DNA of 64,000 nt from DATKMK01 sp035541895. Lineage in GTDB: Bacteria; Desulfobacterota; Binatia; HRBIN30; JACQVA1. Positions 7,951 to 15,297 of this stretch are shown piece by piece (the first letter of the stretch is position 1; the number at the start of each line of letters is the position of its first letter). The notes under the pieces are model-generated. The model saw nothing but the letters and a program-made list of their open reading frames with translations. It was not told the origin of the DNA and made no database searches. Position numbers and translations under genes: made by a program. Where the stretch lies: NCBI GenBank assembly GCA_035541895.1, contig DATKMK010000079.1, forward strand, positions 37,367 to 101,366. The letters are read 5' to 3'.

Positions 7951-8826
7951 CTAGCGGATTTTGATGTGCCCATGCATGACGACCATGAACGTGCAGAAGT
8001 TGGTGTAGGGGCCGCGATTCGCCGTTCGAGGATCGGGAATGAGTGCGCCACTATTGTCCACGTTGGTCACCGGTGTCGAGCCCGGTTTATGCGACCAGAA
8101 GCCATTTCGCCCTTTGCGGTACCAGTGGAAGTCCCAGCCCGGCGCGATCACTAGCGCGACCAGGTGCCCTTCTCCCGGACACTTGTTGTTCGCACCCGGC
8201 GCATCGATGAGGTCGTCGCGCATCGCGGCTGGTCGCACCGACGCGCAAGTGAGGGCAGTGTACATTGCGCCGGCAGCCAGTCCGGGCTGCGCAAAGGTAT
8301 CGGAACGATAGTTGGTGGAGTAGTTGTAGCAGTTGTTGTTGAATTGCCGCTGCCCGCCGTCATTCCACCACTTCGGCTCGTAAAGCGGCGCACAGGGACA
8401 CTTCGGACGCACTGGGAAGGGAGGAATCTTCCATCGGTAGGCTTTGAGTGCCTCCCGAGCGCGTCGGATTTCTGCGGCCGCGAATGACGGAAATTTCGCG
8501 CCCAGGTCGAACTTGTGGATGGGACCCGCGCTTCCGCAGAAGAAGTCTTCGAAGTCCTCATCGGCCGCGCGCTGCGCAAGGCGCGGCCCGAGCAGACTCC
8601 CGTTGAGTACGCGAAAGATCTTCGGCAAGCCCGAAGCCGGGGTGTCGCGTTGCTCGATCACGATGCCTCGGTAACCGAGCGCAGACGGCGGCGACACTCG
8701 CAATTCGCGGGGAAGAGGCGAGGCGGGCCGAAGTCGTTGCAGAAGATCTCGCGCCTCTCCGCCCTTGAGCGTTATCGTCGGGTTGGGTCGACCACTGAAG
8801 ATGTCCACGGTCACAGTGAGTTCCAT
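7951..8826 (-). CDS. Two-domain protein: FSGRPNPT domain plus Cys/His-containing domain
   Basis: The 291-residue product has an N-terminal domain (1 to about 100) with the FSGRPNPT and LGYRGIVIE motifs shared with the downstream paralog. The C-terminal domain (about 140-291) is rich in conserved-looking motifs: NNNCYNYSTNY, DTFAQPGLAAG, EGHLVALVI, WDFHWYRKGRNGFWSHKPG, TPVTNVDNSG and YTNFCTFM. I recall this C-terminal pattern from uncharacterised proteins of bacteria and eukaryotes, but it has no assigned function I can name. The order Cys, then His is compatible with an NlpC/P60- or CHAP-like hydrolase, which is speculation. AAGGAG stands 8 bases before the ATG. There is no signal peptide. 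Confidence 0.75.
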   Translation of the reverse strand: MELTVTVDIFSGRPNPTITLKGGEARDLLQRLRPASPLPRELRVSPPSALGYRGIVIEQRDTPASGLPKIFRVLNGSLLGPRLAQRAADEDFEDFFCGSAGPIHKFDLGAKFPSFAAAEIRRAREALKAYRWKIPPFPVRPKCPCAPLYEPKWWNDGGQRQFNNNCYNYSTNYRSDTFAQPGLAAGAMYTALTCASVRPAAMRDDLIDAPGANNKCPGEGHLVALVIAPGWDFHWYRKGRNGFWSHKPGSTPVTNVDNSGALIPDPRTANRGPYTNFCTFMVVMHGHIKIR

Positions 8827-8865
8827 CGGTCACTCCTTTTCTGTTGCGAAGCATTGTCGCGGCCG

Positions 8866-9072
8866 TCACGGCAGCAGCGGCGATCGCGCACGGCCTTTGG
8901 AGCCCGACTGGCCGCCGGCCGGCGGCCGATTCTGCGCACGCTTGCGCCCGAAACCTGCCGCCACACAATACGGCAACTGCGAGACGAGCTGGCGCTCTAC
9001 CGCAGCTCGGCTTGCGTCGCCGTCGTAGAGCAAATTCACGGCTCGTGGTTCGACCCGTTCGATGATCTTCAT
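8866..9072 (-). CDS. Small hypothetical protein upstream of the FSGRPNPT pair
   Basis: This is a possible 68-residue protein beginning MKIIERVEPRAVNLLYDGD, with an AGGAG site 9 bases before the ATG at 9070-9072. Its stop lies 39 bases before the start of the 291-residue FSGRPNPT protein, so it could be the first gene of that small cluster. It has no recognisable domain, and the C-terminal 25 residues are low-complexity Arg/Gly/Pro. It may equally be a leader or a non-coding stretch; confidence rests only on the ribosome site and position. Confidence 0.38.
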   Translation of the reverse strand: MKIIERVEPRAVNLLYDGDASRAAVERQLVSQLPYCVAAGFGRKRAQNRPPAGGQSGSKGRARSPLLP

Positions 9073-9231
9073 TGGGTGCTCTCCTGCCCTCGCGCTGATG
9101 CACGATCCCAAGTCCAAACGGCAGGCCAGGCTTTGGAGTCGTTGTGTGGGATGTCGGATTGCGCCCGTTGCTCGGGTTGGTGCTTCCGCGCGGTAGCAGC
9201 GCCGCCGCGAGCAGTATGCAGCTGGAGAGGA

Positions 9232-9903
9232 TTAGTTTGCCCTGCGCGGTCGAACGGAGACCGCGTCGCTCGTTCGATCGTAGAAGCGCCACAAGCGGCG
9301 GGCATGGTCGCCCGCGTAGTCGACGCCGACGCGTGGGGCGGCGGCGAGGCACGACCGCCGCAGTCGTCGGCCTGATTCGAGACGTAGTGAGCCGGCAAGG
9401 AGATCGGCACCGTTGAGCGCACGATCGATGCCCATCGCACGGCACAGGTTGGCGGGGCCGCGGGCGAGCGCGGCGTCGGGCGTGCGGTGATCGACGCGGC
9501 GGCGGGCGCGCATCAGCTCGATGCCGTCGACTGGTTCGAGCGCGCGAATCAGCACCGCTTCCGGCTCATCGACGCCCGCGGCGACGACGTTGACGCAGTA
9601 GTGCATGCCGTACACAAAGAAGACGTAGGCGCGCCCGGGCGGCCCGTACATGACTTCGTTGCGCGCGGTGCGTCGTCCACCGTACGAATGCGCGGCGCGA
9701 TCTTCTGGCCCCCGGTACGCCTCGACCTCGACGATTCGACCGGCAGTTCGCCCGTCAGCCGTCTCGTGCACCAGCACCATACCGAGCAAGGCGCGGGCGA
9801 GCGTCACCGCATCGCGGGCGAAGAAGGATCTGGTGAGCGGTGAGTCGTGAGTGGTGAGTTGAGGCGAGGATGAGGGACGGAGCGTGCGGAGGGACCGGTT
9901 CAC
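9232..9903 (-). CDS. mpg: DNA-3-methyladenine (alkyladenine) glycosylase
   Basis: This 223-residue AAG/MPG-family glycosylase removes alkylated and deaminated purines during base excision repair. Family blocks are FFARDAVTLARALLGMVLV, GRIVEVEAYRGPEDRAAHS (with the catalytic Glu in VEVEAY), NEVMYGPPGRAYVFFVYGMH and ARGPANLCRAMGID. The conserved region begins at about residue 27. The only in-frame start I find upstream of it is the GTG at 9901-9903. The first 25 residues (THDSPLT) are encoded by a heptamer repeat array, so the true N terminus is uncertain. Confidence 0.92.
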   Translation of the reverse strand: MNRSLRTLRPSSSPQLTTHDSPLTRSFFARDAVTLARALLGMVLVHETADGRTAGRIVEVEAYRGPEDRAAHSYGGRRTARNEVMYGPPGRAYVFFVYGMHYCVNVVAAGVDEPEAVLIRALEPVDGIELMRARRRVDHRTPDAALARGPANLCRAMGIDRALNGADLLAGSLRLESGRRLRRSCLAAAPRVGVDYAGDHARRLWRFYDRTSDAVSVRPRRAN

Positions 9904-9955
9904 TTCGAACTACTCACAACTCACCCATTCACCACTCACAACGCACACTCACTCT
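9831..9955. repeat. Inverted heptamer arrays (NNGTGAG type)
   Basis: The left array at 9831-9861 reads TGGTGAG, CGGTGAG, TCGTGAG, TGGTGAG. After a spacer of about 48 bases, the right array at 9910-9955 carries units such as TGTGAGT, GGTGAAT, GGGTGAG and TTGTGAG on the minus strand. The left arm lies in the 5' coding end of the glycosylase gene and the right arm covers the stop of the TPR gene. The architecture matches the arrays at 3307-3377 and 6586-6659. Confidence 0.6.
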
Positions 9956-11106
9956 TTCACCGTCTCCATCGCTTCCTTCGTTGCACTGTCCACGAGTTGA
10001 ACCTGAACTGCCGCGGTGACTTGGTGAGCGGTCTTCTGCTCTTTGATGCGAGTTCGGATGCGATCGACCATCTGCCCGCGCACGAAATCCGGCATCGCCG
10101 CCATCGGGAAATCGTGCAGCCATACCTTGACCGAATGGTCGTCTTCCCATTCGAACCGATCAACCTTCGACGCCATGATTTGATTGCCGCGGAAGTAATC
10201 TTCAATCCCGGCACGCAGCGATCCGCTGGGAGCTGCCGGCGCGCGCGCGCCTTCGGCCACCGGCGCGGCACCGCCTTTGGCGCGGGCGATCACTTGATCG
10301 ACCTGCGTGCGTACCCGATCGTCCGCCGCGAGGTCGCGTGACTTCTGCAACTCCGCCAGCGCCTCGTCGGTCTTACCGGTCCGCATGTACGCGAGGCCGA
10401 GGTTGAAGTGCGCTTGAAAGAAGGAGGGGTTCTTCGCCAATACCGCCCGGTAACCGGCGATCGCCTCGTCGACTTGGCCGGCGGCCAGCCGCATGGTGTT
10501 CATATCGGTGCGGACGTTGTCATCGTCCGGCTTCAGCTCGAGATATTTCTGATAGTGCCCGATCGCCTTCTCCGGCTCTTCGCGATCAAAGGCGATGTTG
10601 CCGAGGCTGCGCAGAATGTCGGCATTCTTCGGATCGCGATCGAGCACGTGTTGGAAGCTCTGCTCGGCCTCGGCGAGATACGCTGGATCGATTTGCCCCG
10701 CGCGGTATTGGGCCTCCGCCAAGCGGGTCCACAACGCCGTGTTCTCGGGATCGCCTTGGGCCGACTTGGCCATATCACGCAAGGTTTGCTTCACATCGTC
10801 TGGAATGCTGATCGGCGGGTGACCTTCGGGCATCGCCCCCGGGGCCGCGGCAGCGGCCGAGTTGGCGCCCGCCGGCTGACGCCCAGGAACGCTCGGAGGA
10901 GTCTTGGGACGCAAGAGTCCGACCGTAACCGCGCCGCCGACGACCAGCAGCACGACCACCACCACCGCCACCGGGGCATAGCGGTTCATCGACAGTGGCG
11001 GCGCAGCCACGCCCTTCGCCGACGTCCGCATGCCGCACTCGACGCAAAATCTGGCGTCGGTCAGAAGCTTCGCCCCGCACTGACTACAAAAGTTTGGTGC
11101 TGGCAT
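9949..11106 (-). CDS. Zinc-ribbon, membrane-anchored TPR protein
   Basis: The 385-residue protein begins with a double zinc ribbon, FCSQCGAKL then FCVECGMRT (residues 7-27). A single transmembrane helix follows near residues 46-65 (VAVVVVVLLVVGGAVTVGLL), then a Pro/Ala linker and at least four tetratricopeptide repeats between about 130 and 280 (for example AEQSFQHVLDRDPKNADI, AIGHYQKYLELKPDDDN, AIAGYRAVLAKNPSFFQAH). The C-terminal 90 residues form a small uncharacterised domain. The topology predicts a cytoplasmic zinc ribbon and an extracytoplasmic scaffold. Its partners are unknown, and no neighbouring gene suggests a pathway. Confidence 0.85.
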   Translation of the reverse strand: MPAPNFCSQCGAKLLTDARFCVECGMRTSAKGVAAPPLSMNRYAPVAVVVVVLLVVGGAVTVGLLRPKTPPSVPGRQPAGANSAAAAAPGAMPEGHPPISIPDDVKQTLRDMAKSAQGDPENTALWTRLAEAQYRAGQIDPAYLAEAEQSFQHVLDRDPKNADILRSLGNIAFDREEPEKAIGHYQKYLELKPDDDNVRTDMNTMRLAAGQVDEAIAGYRAVLAKNPSFFQAHFNLGLAYMRTGKTDEALAELQKSRDLAADDRVRTQVDQVIARAKGGAAPVAEGARAPAAPSGSLRAGIEDYFRGNQIMASKVDRFEWEDDHSVKVWLHDFPMAAMPDFVRGQMVDRIRTRIKEQKTAHQVTAAVQVQLVDSATKEAMETVKE

Positions 11107-11337
11107 TAGTGCGTCCGCTGCCGATCACGCAAGCTGTGCGGCATTTTGAGTTGAATAGCCGGCCAGGACACTGCGTCGCTAAGGTGTCGCCGCGGAGCCG
11201 CCCAGTGGATCATCGCCGAACCGTAGCAACAAACATTCGAGCTGCCAACTACAGCGGACGCGGCGACCGAGACTTTGCCGTCGCGGCGCTTTTCGTGGAT
11301 AATTTCTCGGTGCGTGCTTTCGTGGAGGTCGTCACTG

Positions 11338-11907
11338 ATGCGTGATCGTAGACGCCTGTTTCCGCTCTTGTTCATCGGCAGCTTGATGAGCTCGTGTACC
11401 TGCCATCGGCAAGTTGAGGAAGCTCCCAACCCCTCAGCATTGAGCCAGCGTCACGTCGGCTTCGACACCGGTGGTCCGTCCACCGGTGGATCACTCAAGC
11501 TCGGTGAAGCGCCCGCGGCTCCCGAAATGCCGCCGACGCCGAACCAGGTTCCGCAAGCGCCGGAGGGCAACGTTGCCGAGATTCCTCCCGATTTTCCCAG
11601 CGATGTGCAACTGATGCAGGATGCCGAGCTGGCGGCCGTCCATCCAATGGCACAAGGGGCTCACGCGGTATTGGTCCGCACGGAGCAAGACATGTCTCAA
11701 ATGTATAATTTCTACCAAAGCGACTTGAAGGCGAAGGGATGGACGCTCGAGCAGAACTACCAGGCCAAGGACCAAGCGTTCCTCGGCTTTCGTCGCGGCA
11801 ATACGATCCTCAGTGTGACTTTCGCGAAGGACCCCAGCAACCCGAGCAAACGTCTGGTCAACATCATGTACCAAGAGGACCAGAAACCCGAGTTCGACGA
11901 GTTCTAG
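11338..11907 (+). CDS. Hypothetical lipoprotein
   Basis: The 189-residue protein has a lipoprotein-type signal peptide: MRDRRRLFPLLFIGSLMSSC, with the candidate lipidated Cys at residue 20. A Pro/Ala-rich spacer (about 45-80) leads to a globular domain starting EIPPDFPSDVQLM. The domain contains QMYNFYQSDLKAKGW, a pattern seen in small periplasmic proteins of unknown function where a difference term depends on chain length. GGAGGT stands 7 bases before the ATG; an upstream in-frame start would destroy the signal peptide. Convergent with the flavin reductase gene. Confidence 0.75.
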   Translation: MRDRRRLFPLLFIGSLMSSCTCHRQVEEAPNPSALSQRHVGFDTGGPSTGGSLKLGEAPAAPEMPPTPNQVPQAPEGNVAEIPPDFPSDVQLMQDAELAAVHPMAQGAHAVLVRTEQDMSQMYNFYQSDLKAKGWTLEQNYQAKDQAFLGFRRGNTILSVTFAKDPSNPSKRLVNIMYQEDQKPEFDEF

Positions 11908-11964
11908 GGGAACGCTCCGCCACGTCTCGATCAACCGCAATGCCGTTGGCCAACTGCCGAGGAT

Positions 11965-12435
11965 TCACTTGACCGTCGCGTACGCGCCCTTGAAGTACAG
12001 CAGTGGTTCGCCCTCGTTGACCTCTGACGCAACCACTTCGCCGACATAGATCGTGTGATCGCCGCCCTCGTAGGCGTGAACGACGCGGCATTCCAGATGA
12101 CCGATAGTCGCCGGCAGCAGCGGGACACCGGTCGTACCACGGCGAAACTCGACCCCGCTGAATTTGTCGCCGCCCGAGGTCGCAAATCGCTTGGAGAAGT
12201 CTTGCTGCCCGTCTGCCAGGAAGTTGACTCCGAACACACCGGACGCGAAGTGGGGATAGGTCTCCGATTTCTTGTCGACGCACACCAACACCAGCGGCGG
12301 TTCGAGCGACACCGACGTGAACGCCGTCGCCGTTAAGCCGTACGGCGTGCGATCACTGCCGATCGTCGTCACCACGGTGACCCCGGCCGCAAAGTGGCCC
12401 AGGACTCGGCGAAACTCACTTTTGTCAATCGGCAT
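11965..12435 (-). CDS. Flavin reductase domain protein
   Basis: The 156-residue protein is of the flavin reductase/HpaC type (FMN-binding split barrel). It shows LGHFAAGVTVVTT near the N terminus, GLTATAFTSVSLEPPLVLVC in the flavin-binding region, FGVNFLADGQQDFSKRFA and HLECRVVHAYEGGDHTIYVG. Such enzymes reduce FMN or FAD with NAD(P)H for two-component monooxygenases or act as small oxidoreductases. An LLM-type monooxygenase at 15298 could be a client, but they are 3 kb apart and not in one operon, so this is only a suggestion. It diverges from a small exported protein gene. Confidence 0.9.
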   Translation of the reverse strand: MPIDKSEFRRVLGHFAAGVTVVTTIGSDRTPYGLTATAFTSVSLEPPLVLVCVDKKSETYPHFASGVFGVNFLADGQQDFSKRFATSGGDKFSGVEFRRGTTGVPLLPATIGHLECRVVHAYEGGDHTIYVGEVVASEVNEGEPLLYFKGAYATVK

Positions 12436-12523
12436 GGCGGGTCAGTTGCCACGATTCACCGGGAAAACGCAACCGGCTCAAATCGCTTTCGCGCGTGATC
12501 GTCACAACGTATGATGCCCGTCG

Positions 12524-12961
12524 ATGCGGCGACGAATCGGCCGTGCGGCACGGGTCCTCGGCTATCTCGTCGCGGCGCTGGTGCTCGCTACTTCCGCGGC
12601 CGCCCGTAAGCTGCCCACCGAGCCGCCGCTGCTGCTACGCCTCGAGGGTTACATTGCTGGCGTGACCCCCACCCCCGCCGCGGACACGCGACTTGTGTTG
12701 CAGTACCAAGGCACGGACTACTCCTTCGATGTCACCAAACTGGTGGTATTGTCCGGCAGCCGGTCACCATCGCAGGTCCTGCAGGATGTGGCGCCGTATC
12801 GGATCAACTTCATCTTGCGGGGGACTTCACAATCGATGTCGCCCCTCATCAGCGCCTCCGCGGGACAGAAACTGTTCATCTTCGCCCGCTATCGCACCGG
12901 AACGCGCGATTTGTTGATCGACTCCATCCTCAACGATACGCCGGCGACGCCAACGCCGTGA
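12524..12961 (+). CDS. Hypothetical exported protein
   Basis: The 145-residue protein has a clear N-terminal signal peptide (RRRIGRAARVLGYLVAALVL then SAAARKLP, cleavage likely near residue 28). The mature part is mainly beta-strand, with TRLVLQYQGTDYSFDVTKLVVL and KLFIFARYRTGTRDLLIDSI. I recognise no family. It lies 61 bases upstream of the pyrophosphatase gene on the same strand, but a functional link is not evident. Confidence 0.68.
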   Translation: MRRRIGRAARVLGYLVAALVLATSAAARKLPTEPPLLLRLEGYIAGVTPTPAADTRLVLQYQGTDYSFDVTKLVVLSGSRSPSQVLQDVAPYRINFILRGTSQSMSPLISASAGQKLFIFARYRTGTRDLLIDSILNDTPATPTP

Positions 12962-13022
12962 GTGGTCCCGCACTTGTACCCTCATCGGCACTTGCTAGAA
13001 TTCACGCGCCCAAGCTCAGCGC

Positions 13023-13646
13023 ATGGAAAAGCCTCTCGCGTTTCGTCCGCATCCGTGGCACGGCCTCGACCCCGGCCGGCGATTTCCCGAAATTGTTCGG
13101 GCGTACATCGAAATGGTGCCGACCGACGGCGTGAAGTACGAGATTGACAAACACTCAGGCTACCTCAAGGTCGACCGGCCGCAGCGTTTCTCCAGCTTTT
13201 GCCCGACGCTGTACGGCTTCGTACCGCAGACCTACTGCGGCGCGCGCGTTGCCGCTCACGTCATTCCCGGTGGTCCCCCGGTCACCGTCGGCGACGGCGA
13301 TCCGCTCGACATCTGTGTCCTCACCGATCGGCCCATCTCACGCGGGGAAGTCATCCTCGAAGCCAGACCCATCGGCGGCCTGCGCATGGTCGAGCGCAAC
13401 GAAGCAGACGATAAGATCATCGCCGTGCTGATCGGCGATCCGGCCTACGGCGACGTCGCCGACGTCTCGCAACTGCCGCGGGCGGTCATTGATCGCTTAC
13501 GCCACTATTTCCTGACCTACAAAGTCTTGCCGGGAGAGGCCGCCAACCCGATCAGCGTTGATCCGGTCTACAGCGCAATGGAAGCGCGGACGATCTTGAG
13601 CGCCGCGCGCGCCGACTATCAGGCCGAATTCGCCGCGTTGGAATAG
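13023..13646 (+). CDS. ppa: Inorganic pyrophosphatase (family I)
   Basis: This 207-residue soluble family I pyrophosphatase hydrolyses PPi to phosphate and drives biosynthetic reactions forward. The signature DGDPLDICVL with its metal-binding aspartates is at about residues 97-106. The supporting active-site elements are KYEIDKHSGYLKVDR, FCPTLYGFVPQTY and ERNEADDKIIAV. The protein is slightly longer than the 175-residue E. coli type because of an N-terminal extension (HPWHGLDPG) and inserts. A separate transcription unit seems likely. Confidence 0.94.
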   Translation: MEKPLAFRPHPWHGLDPGRRFPEIVRAYIEMVPTDGVKYEIDKHSGYLKVDRPQRFSSFCPTLYGFVPQTYCGARVAAHVIPGGPPVTVGDGDPLDICVLTDRPISRGEVILEARPIGGLRMVERNEADDKIIAVLIGDPAYGDVADVSQLPRAVIDRLRHYFLTYKVLPGEAANPISVDPVYSAMEARTILSAARADYQAEFAALE

Positions 13647-13703
13647 CGCGTCCGAGCGCCACCCGGCACGCAAGCCGTCTAACATGCGGACCCGAGGAGC
13701 CCC

Positions 13704-14504
13704 ATGACGTACACGACGCTCGATGTGAAACGGAACGATCAAGTGCTCTGGCTGACGCTCAATCGGCCCGACGCGCTCAACGCCCTCAACCGCACGATGG
13801 TCACGGAGCTGCGCGACTTCTTCTCCGCGCTGCCAAGCGACCGCGACACGCGTATCGTGGTGATTCGCGGCGCGGGGCGGGCGTTCTGCGCCGGACTCGA
13901 TTTGAAGGAAAGCCCCGGCGGAGAGGACGGCATGGGAGCGGTGCAAGCGGCGCTGCGTGGACAACGGCGCATCAGCGAGCTGGTGATGATGATGCGCCGC
14001 GCGCCGCAACCGATTATCGCCTGCGTCCACGGCGCCGCGTGTGGCGGCGGATTTGCGCTGGCGCTGGCAGCGGACGTTCGCATCGCCGGCGCCAGCGCGC
14101 GGATGAATGCCGCCTTCATCCGCATCGGCCTGTCCGCCTGCGACGTCGGGGTCAGTTACTTTTTGCCGCGCTTGGTCGGTGCGTCGGTCGCGGCCGAGTT
14201 GCTGCTCACCGGCCGCTTCATCAACGCGCCGCGCTCGCTCGCCACCGGGCTGGTGTCTGAAGTCGTTCCAGACGCGGAGCTCGACGCGGCCGCCCAGCGA
14301 TTGATCGATGACATGCTGCTCACCTCACCCATCGGCTTGCGCCTGACCAAGGAATGTCTGACCGCCAGCATCGACGCGGCCAGTCTCGATCAAGTGATCG
14401 CGATGGAAGACCGCAATCAGGTCTTGTGCACGCAGACCAACGACTTCCGCGAAGGCGTGCTGGCGTTCCTCCAAAAGCGCAAACCGCAGTACACGGAGAA
14501 CTGA
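13704..14504 (+). CDS. Enoyl-CoA hydratase/isomerase (crotonase) family protein lacking both hydratase glutamates
   Basis: The 266-residue crotonase-fold protein is preceded by GAGGAG. The oxyanion-hole elements are present: FCAGLDLKES near residue 57 and HGAACGGGFALALAADVRI near 112. By alignment to rat mitochondrial hydratase, the two catalytic glutamates (E144 and E164) correspond to Ala in GGGFAL and Phe in MNAAFIRIGL. A distinctive SACDVGVSYFLPRLVG block follows, where an Asp may serve instead. It is therefore unlikely to be an ordinary hydratase; an isomerase, hydrolase or other acyl-CoA reaction is more plausible. The following acyltransferase-like gene starts 29 bases downstream and may be cotranscribed. 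Confidence 0.9.
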   Translation: MTYTTLDVKRNDQVLWLTLNRPDALNALNRTMVTELRDFFSALPSDRDTRIVVIRGAGRAFCAGLDLKESPGGEDGMGAVQAALRGQRRISELVMMMRRAPQPIIACVHGAACGGGFALALAADVRIAGASARMNAAFIRIGLSACDVGVSYFLPRLVGASVAAELLLTGRFINAPRSLATGLVSEVVPDAELDAAAQRLIDDMLLTSPIGLRLTKECLTASIDAASLDQVIAMEDRNQVLCTQTNDFREGVLAFLQKRKPQYTEN

Positions 14505-14533
14505 AACCGCGCCACGAGTCGCGGGCGGTGTCA

Positions 14534-15280
14534 ATGAGCGGCGGACCTTCGCGCCGAATCGAGCGCGTGCAACTGGCGGCCCGCAACAATGCAGTTTGGT
14601 GCGACACCGTCTGTCGCGCCCACGGAAGGCCCGGCGAATTCTTTGACAGCATCTGGATCAATCGACACGAGACGCCGCCGTTCTATCCCAACGCCGTCAC
14701 GCTCTCGGGCGATTCCGGTACCGAGCACCTCTCACGCATTCGTGACCTCAACGCTGCCGGCATCTCCGGCGAGTGGGCGGTCAAGGACAGTTTTTTGGAG
14801 ATGGATCTCGCCCCGCTCGGGTTTCGCGTGCTGTTCGAAGCACACTGGATCTATCGGCCGGTTTCACCGCCGCCAGCTCCGGTTGCGGACGCGCCGTGGA
14901 CCCGCGTCGGCAGCCCTGCGGATCTCGCCGACTGGGAGGCAGCTTGGCGCGGAGAGTCAGCGCCCGGACCGGCTCAGTGCGTCTTTCCGCCCTCGCTACT
15001 GCGCGACCCAGCCATCACGTTCGTTGTTGCGCATCGGCGCGGTCGAATCGTCGCCGGAGCGATCACGAACGTCACCGCGAATGCCGTTGGGCTCTCGAAC
15101 ATGTTTGGCCCCTCCGACGAGATCGAGCAGTTTCGCGTCGGCTGTCTGGCGCACCTAATCGAGATGTGTCCGAGACTCCCCGTGGTCGGCTACGAATCGG
15201 GCGAGGACCTGCTCGGATCGCTCGCCCTCGGCTTCGAGGCTGTCGGACCGTTGCGAGTGTGGGGGCGCGCGTCCGATTGA
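14534..15280 (+). CDS. GNAT-like acetyltransferase-fold protein
   Basis: The 248-residue protein has a C-terminal half that looks like a GNAT N-acyltransferase: TFVVAHRRGRIVAGAITN corresponds to strands beta 4-5 and SNMFGPSDEIEQF to the acceptor region, with GYESGEDLLGSLALGFEAVG near the end. The N-terminal half (RNNAVWCDTVCRAHGRPGEF, WINRHETPPFYPNAVTL) resembles the first half of two-domain GNAT-type proteins. The substrate is unknown. The ATG at 14534 is preferred; a GTG two codons upstream is equally possible. It follows the crotonase gene closely and converges on the monooxygenase gene. Confidence 0.66.
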   Translation: MSGGPSRRIERVQLAARNNAVWCDTVCRAHGRPGEFFDSIWINRHETPPFYPNAVTLSGDSGTEHLSRIRDLNAAGISGEWAVKDSFLEMDLAPLGFRVLFEAHWIYRPVSPPPAPVADAPWTRVGSPADLADWEAAWRGESAPGPAQCVFPPSLLRDPAITFVVAHRRGRIVAGAITNVTANAVGLSNMFGPSDEIEQFRVGCLAHLIEMCPRLPVVGYESGEDLLGSLALGFEAVGPLRVWGRASD

Positions 15281-15297
15281 GGATTGGTGACTTTGGA

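Noticed and set aside
9073..9231. Minus-strand stretch reading LSSCILLAAALLPRG, like a lipoprotein signal peptide.
   Set aside because: No ATG, GTG or TTG start with a ribosome site precedes it between the glycosylase stop and this segment, and the following residues are low-complexity without similarity.
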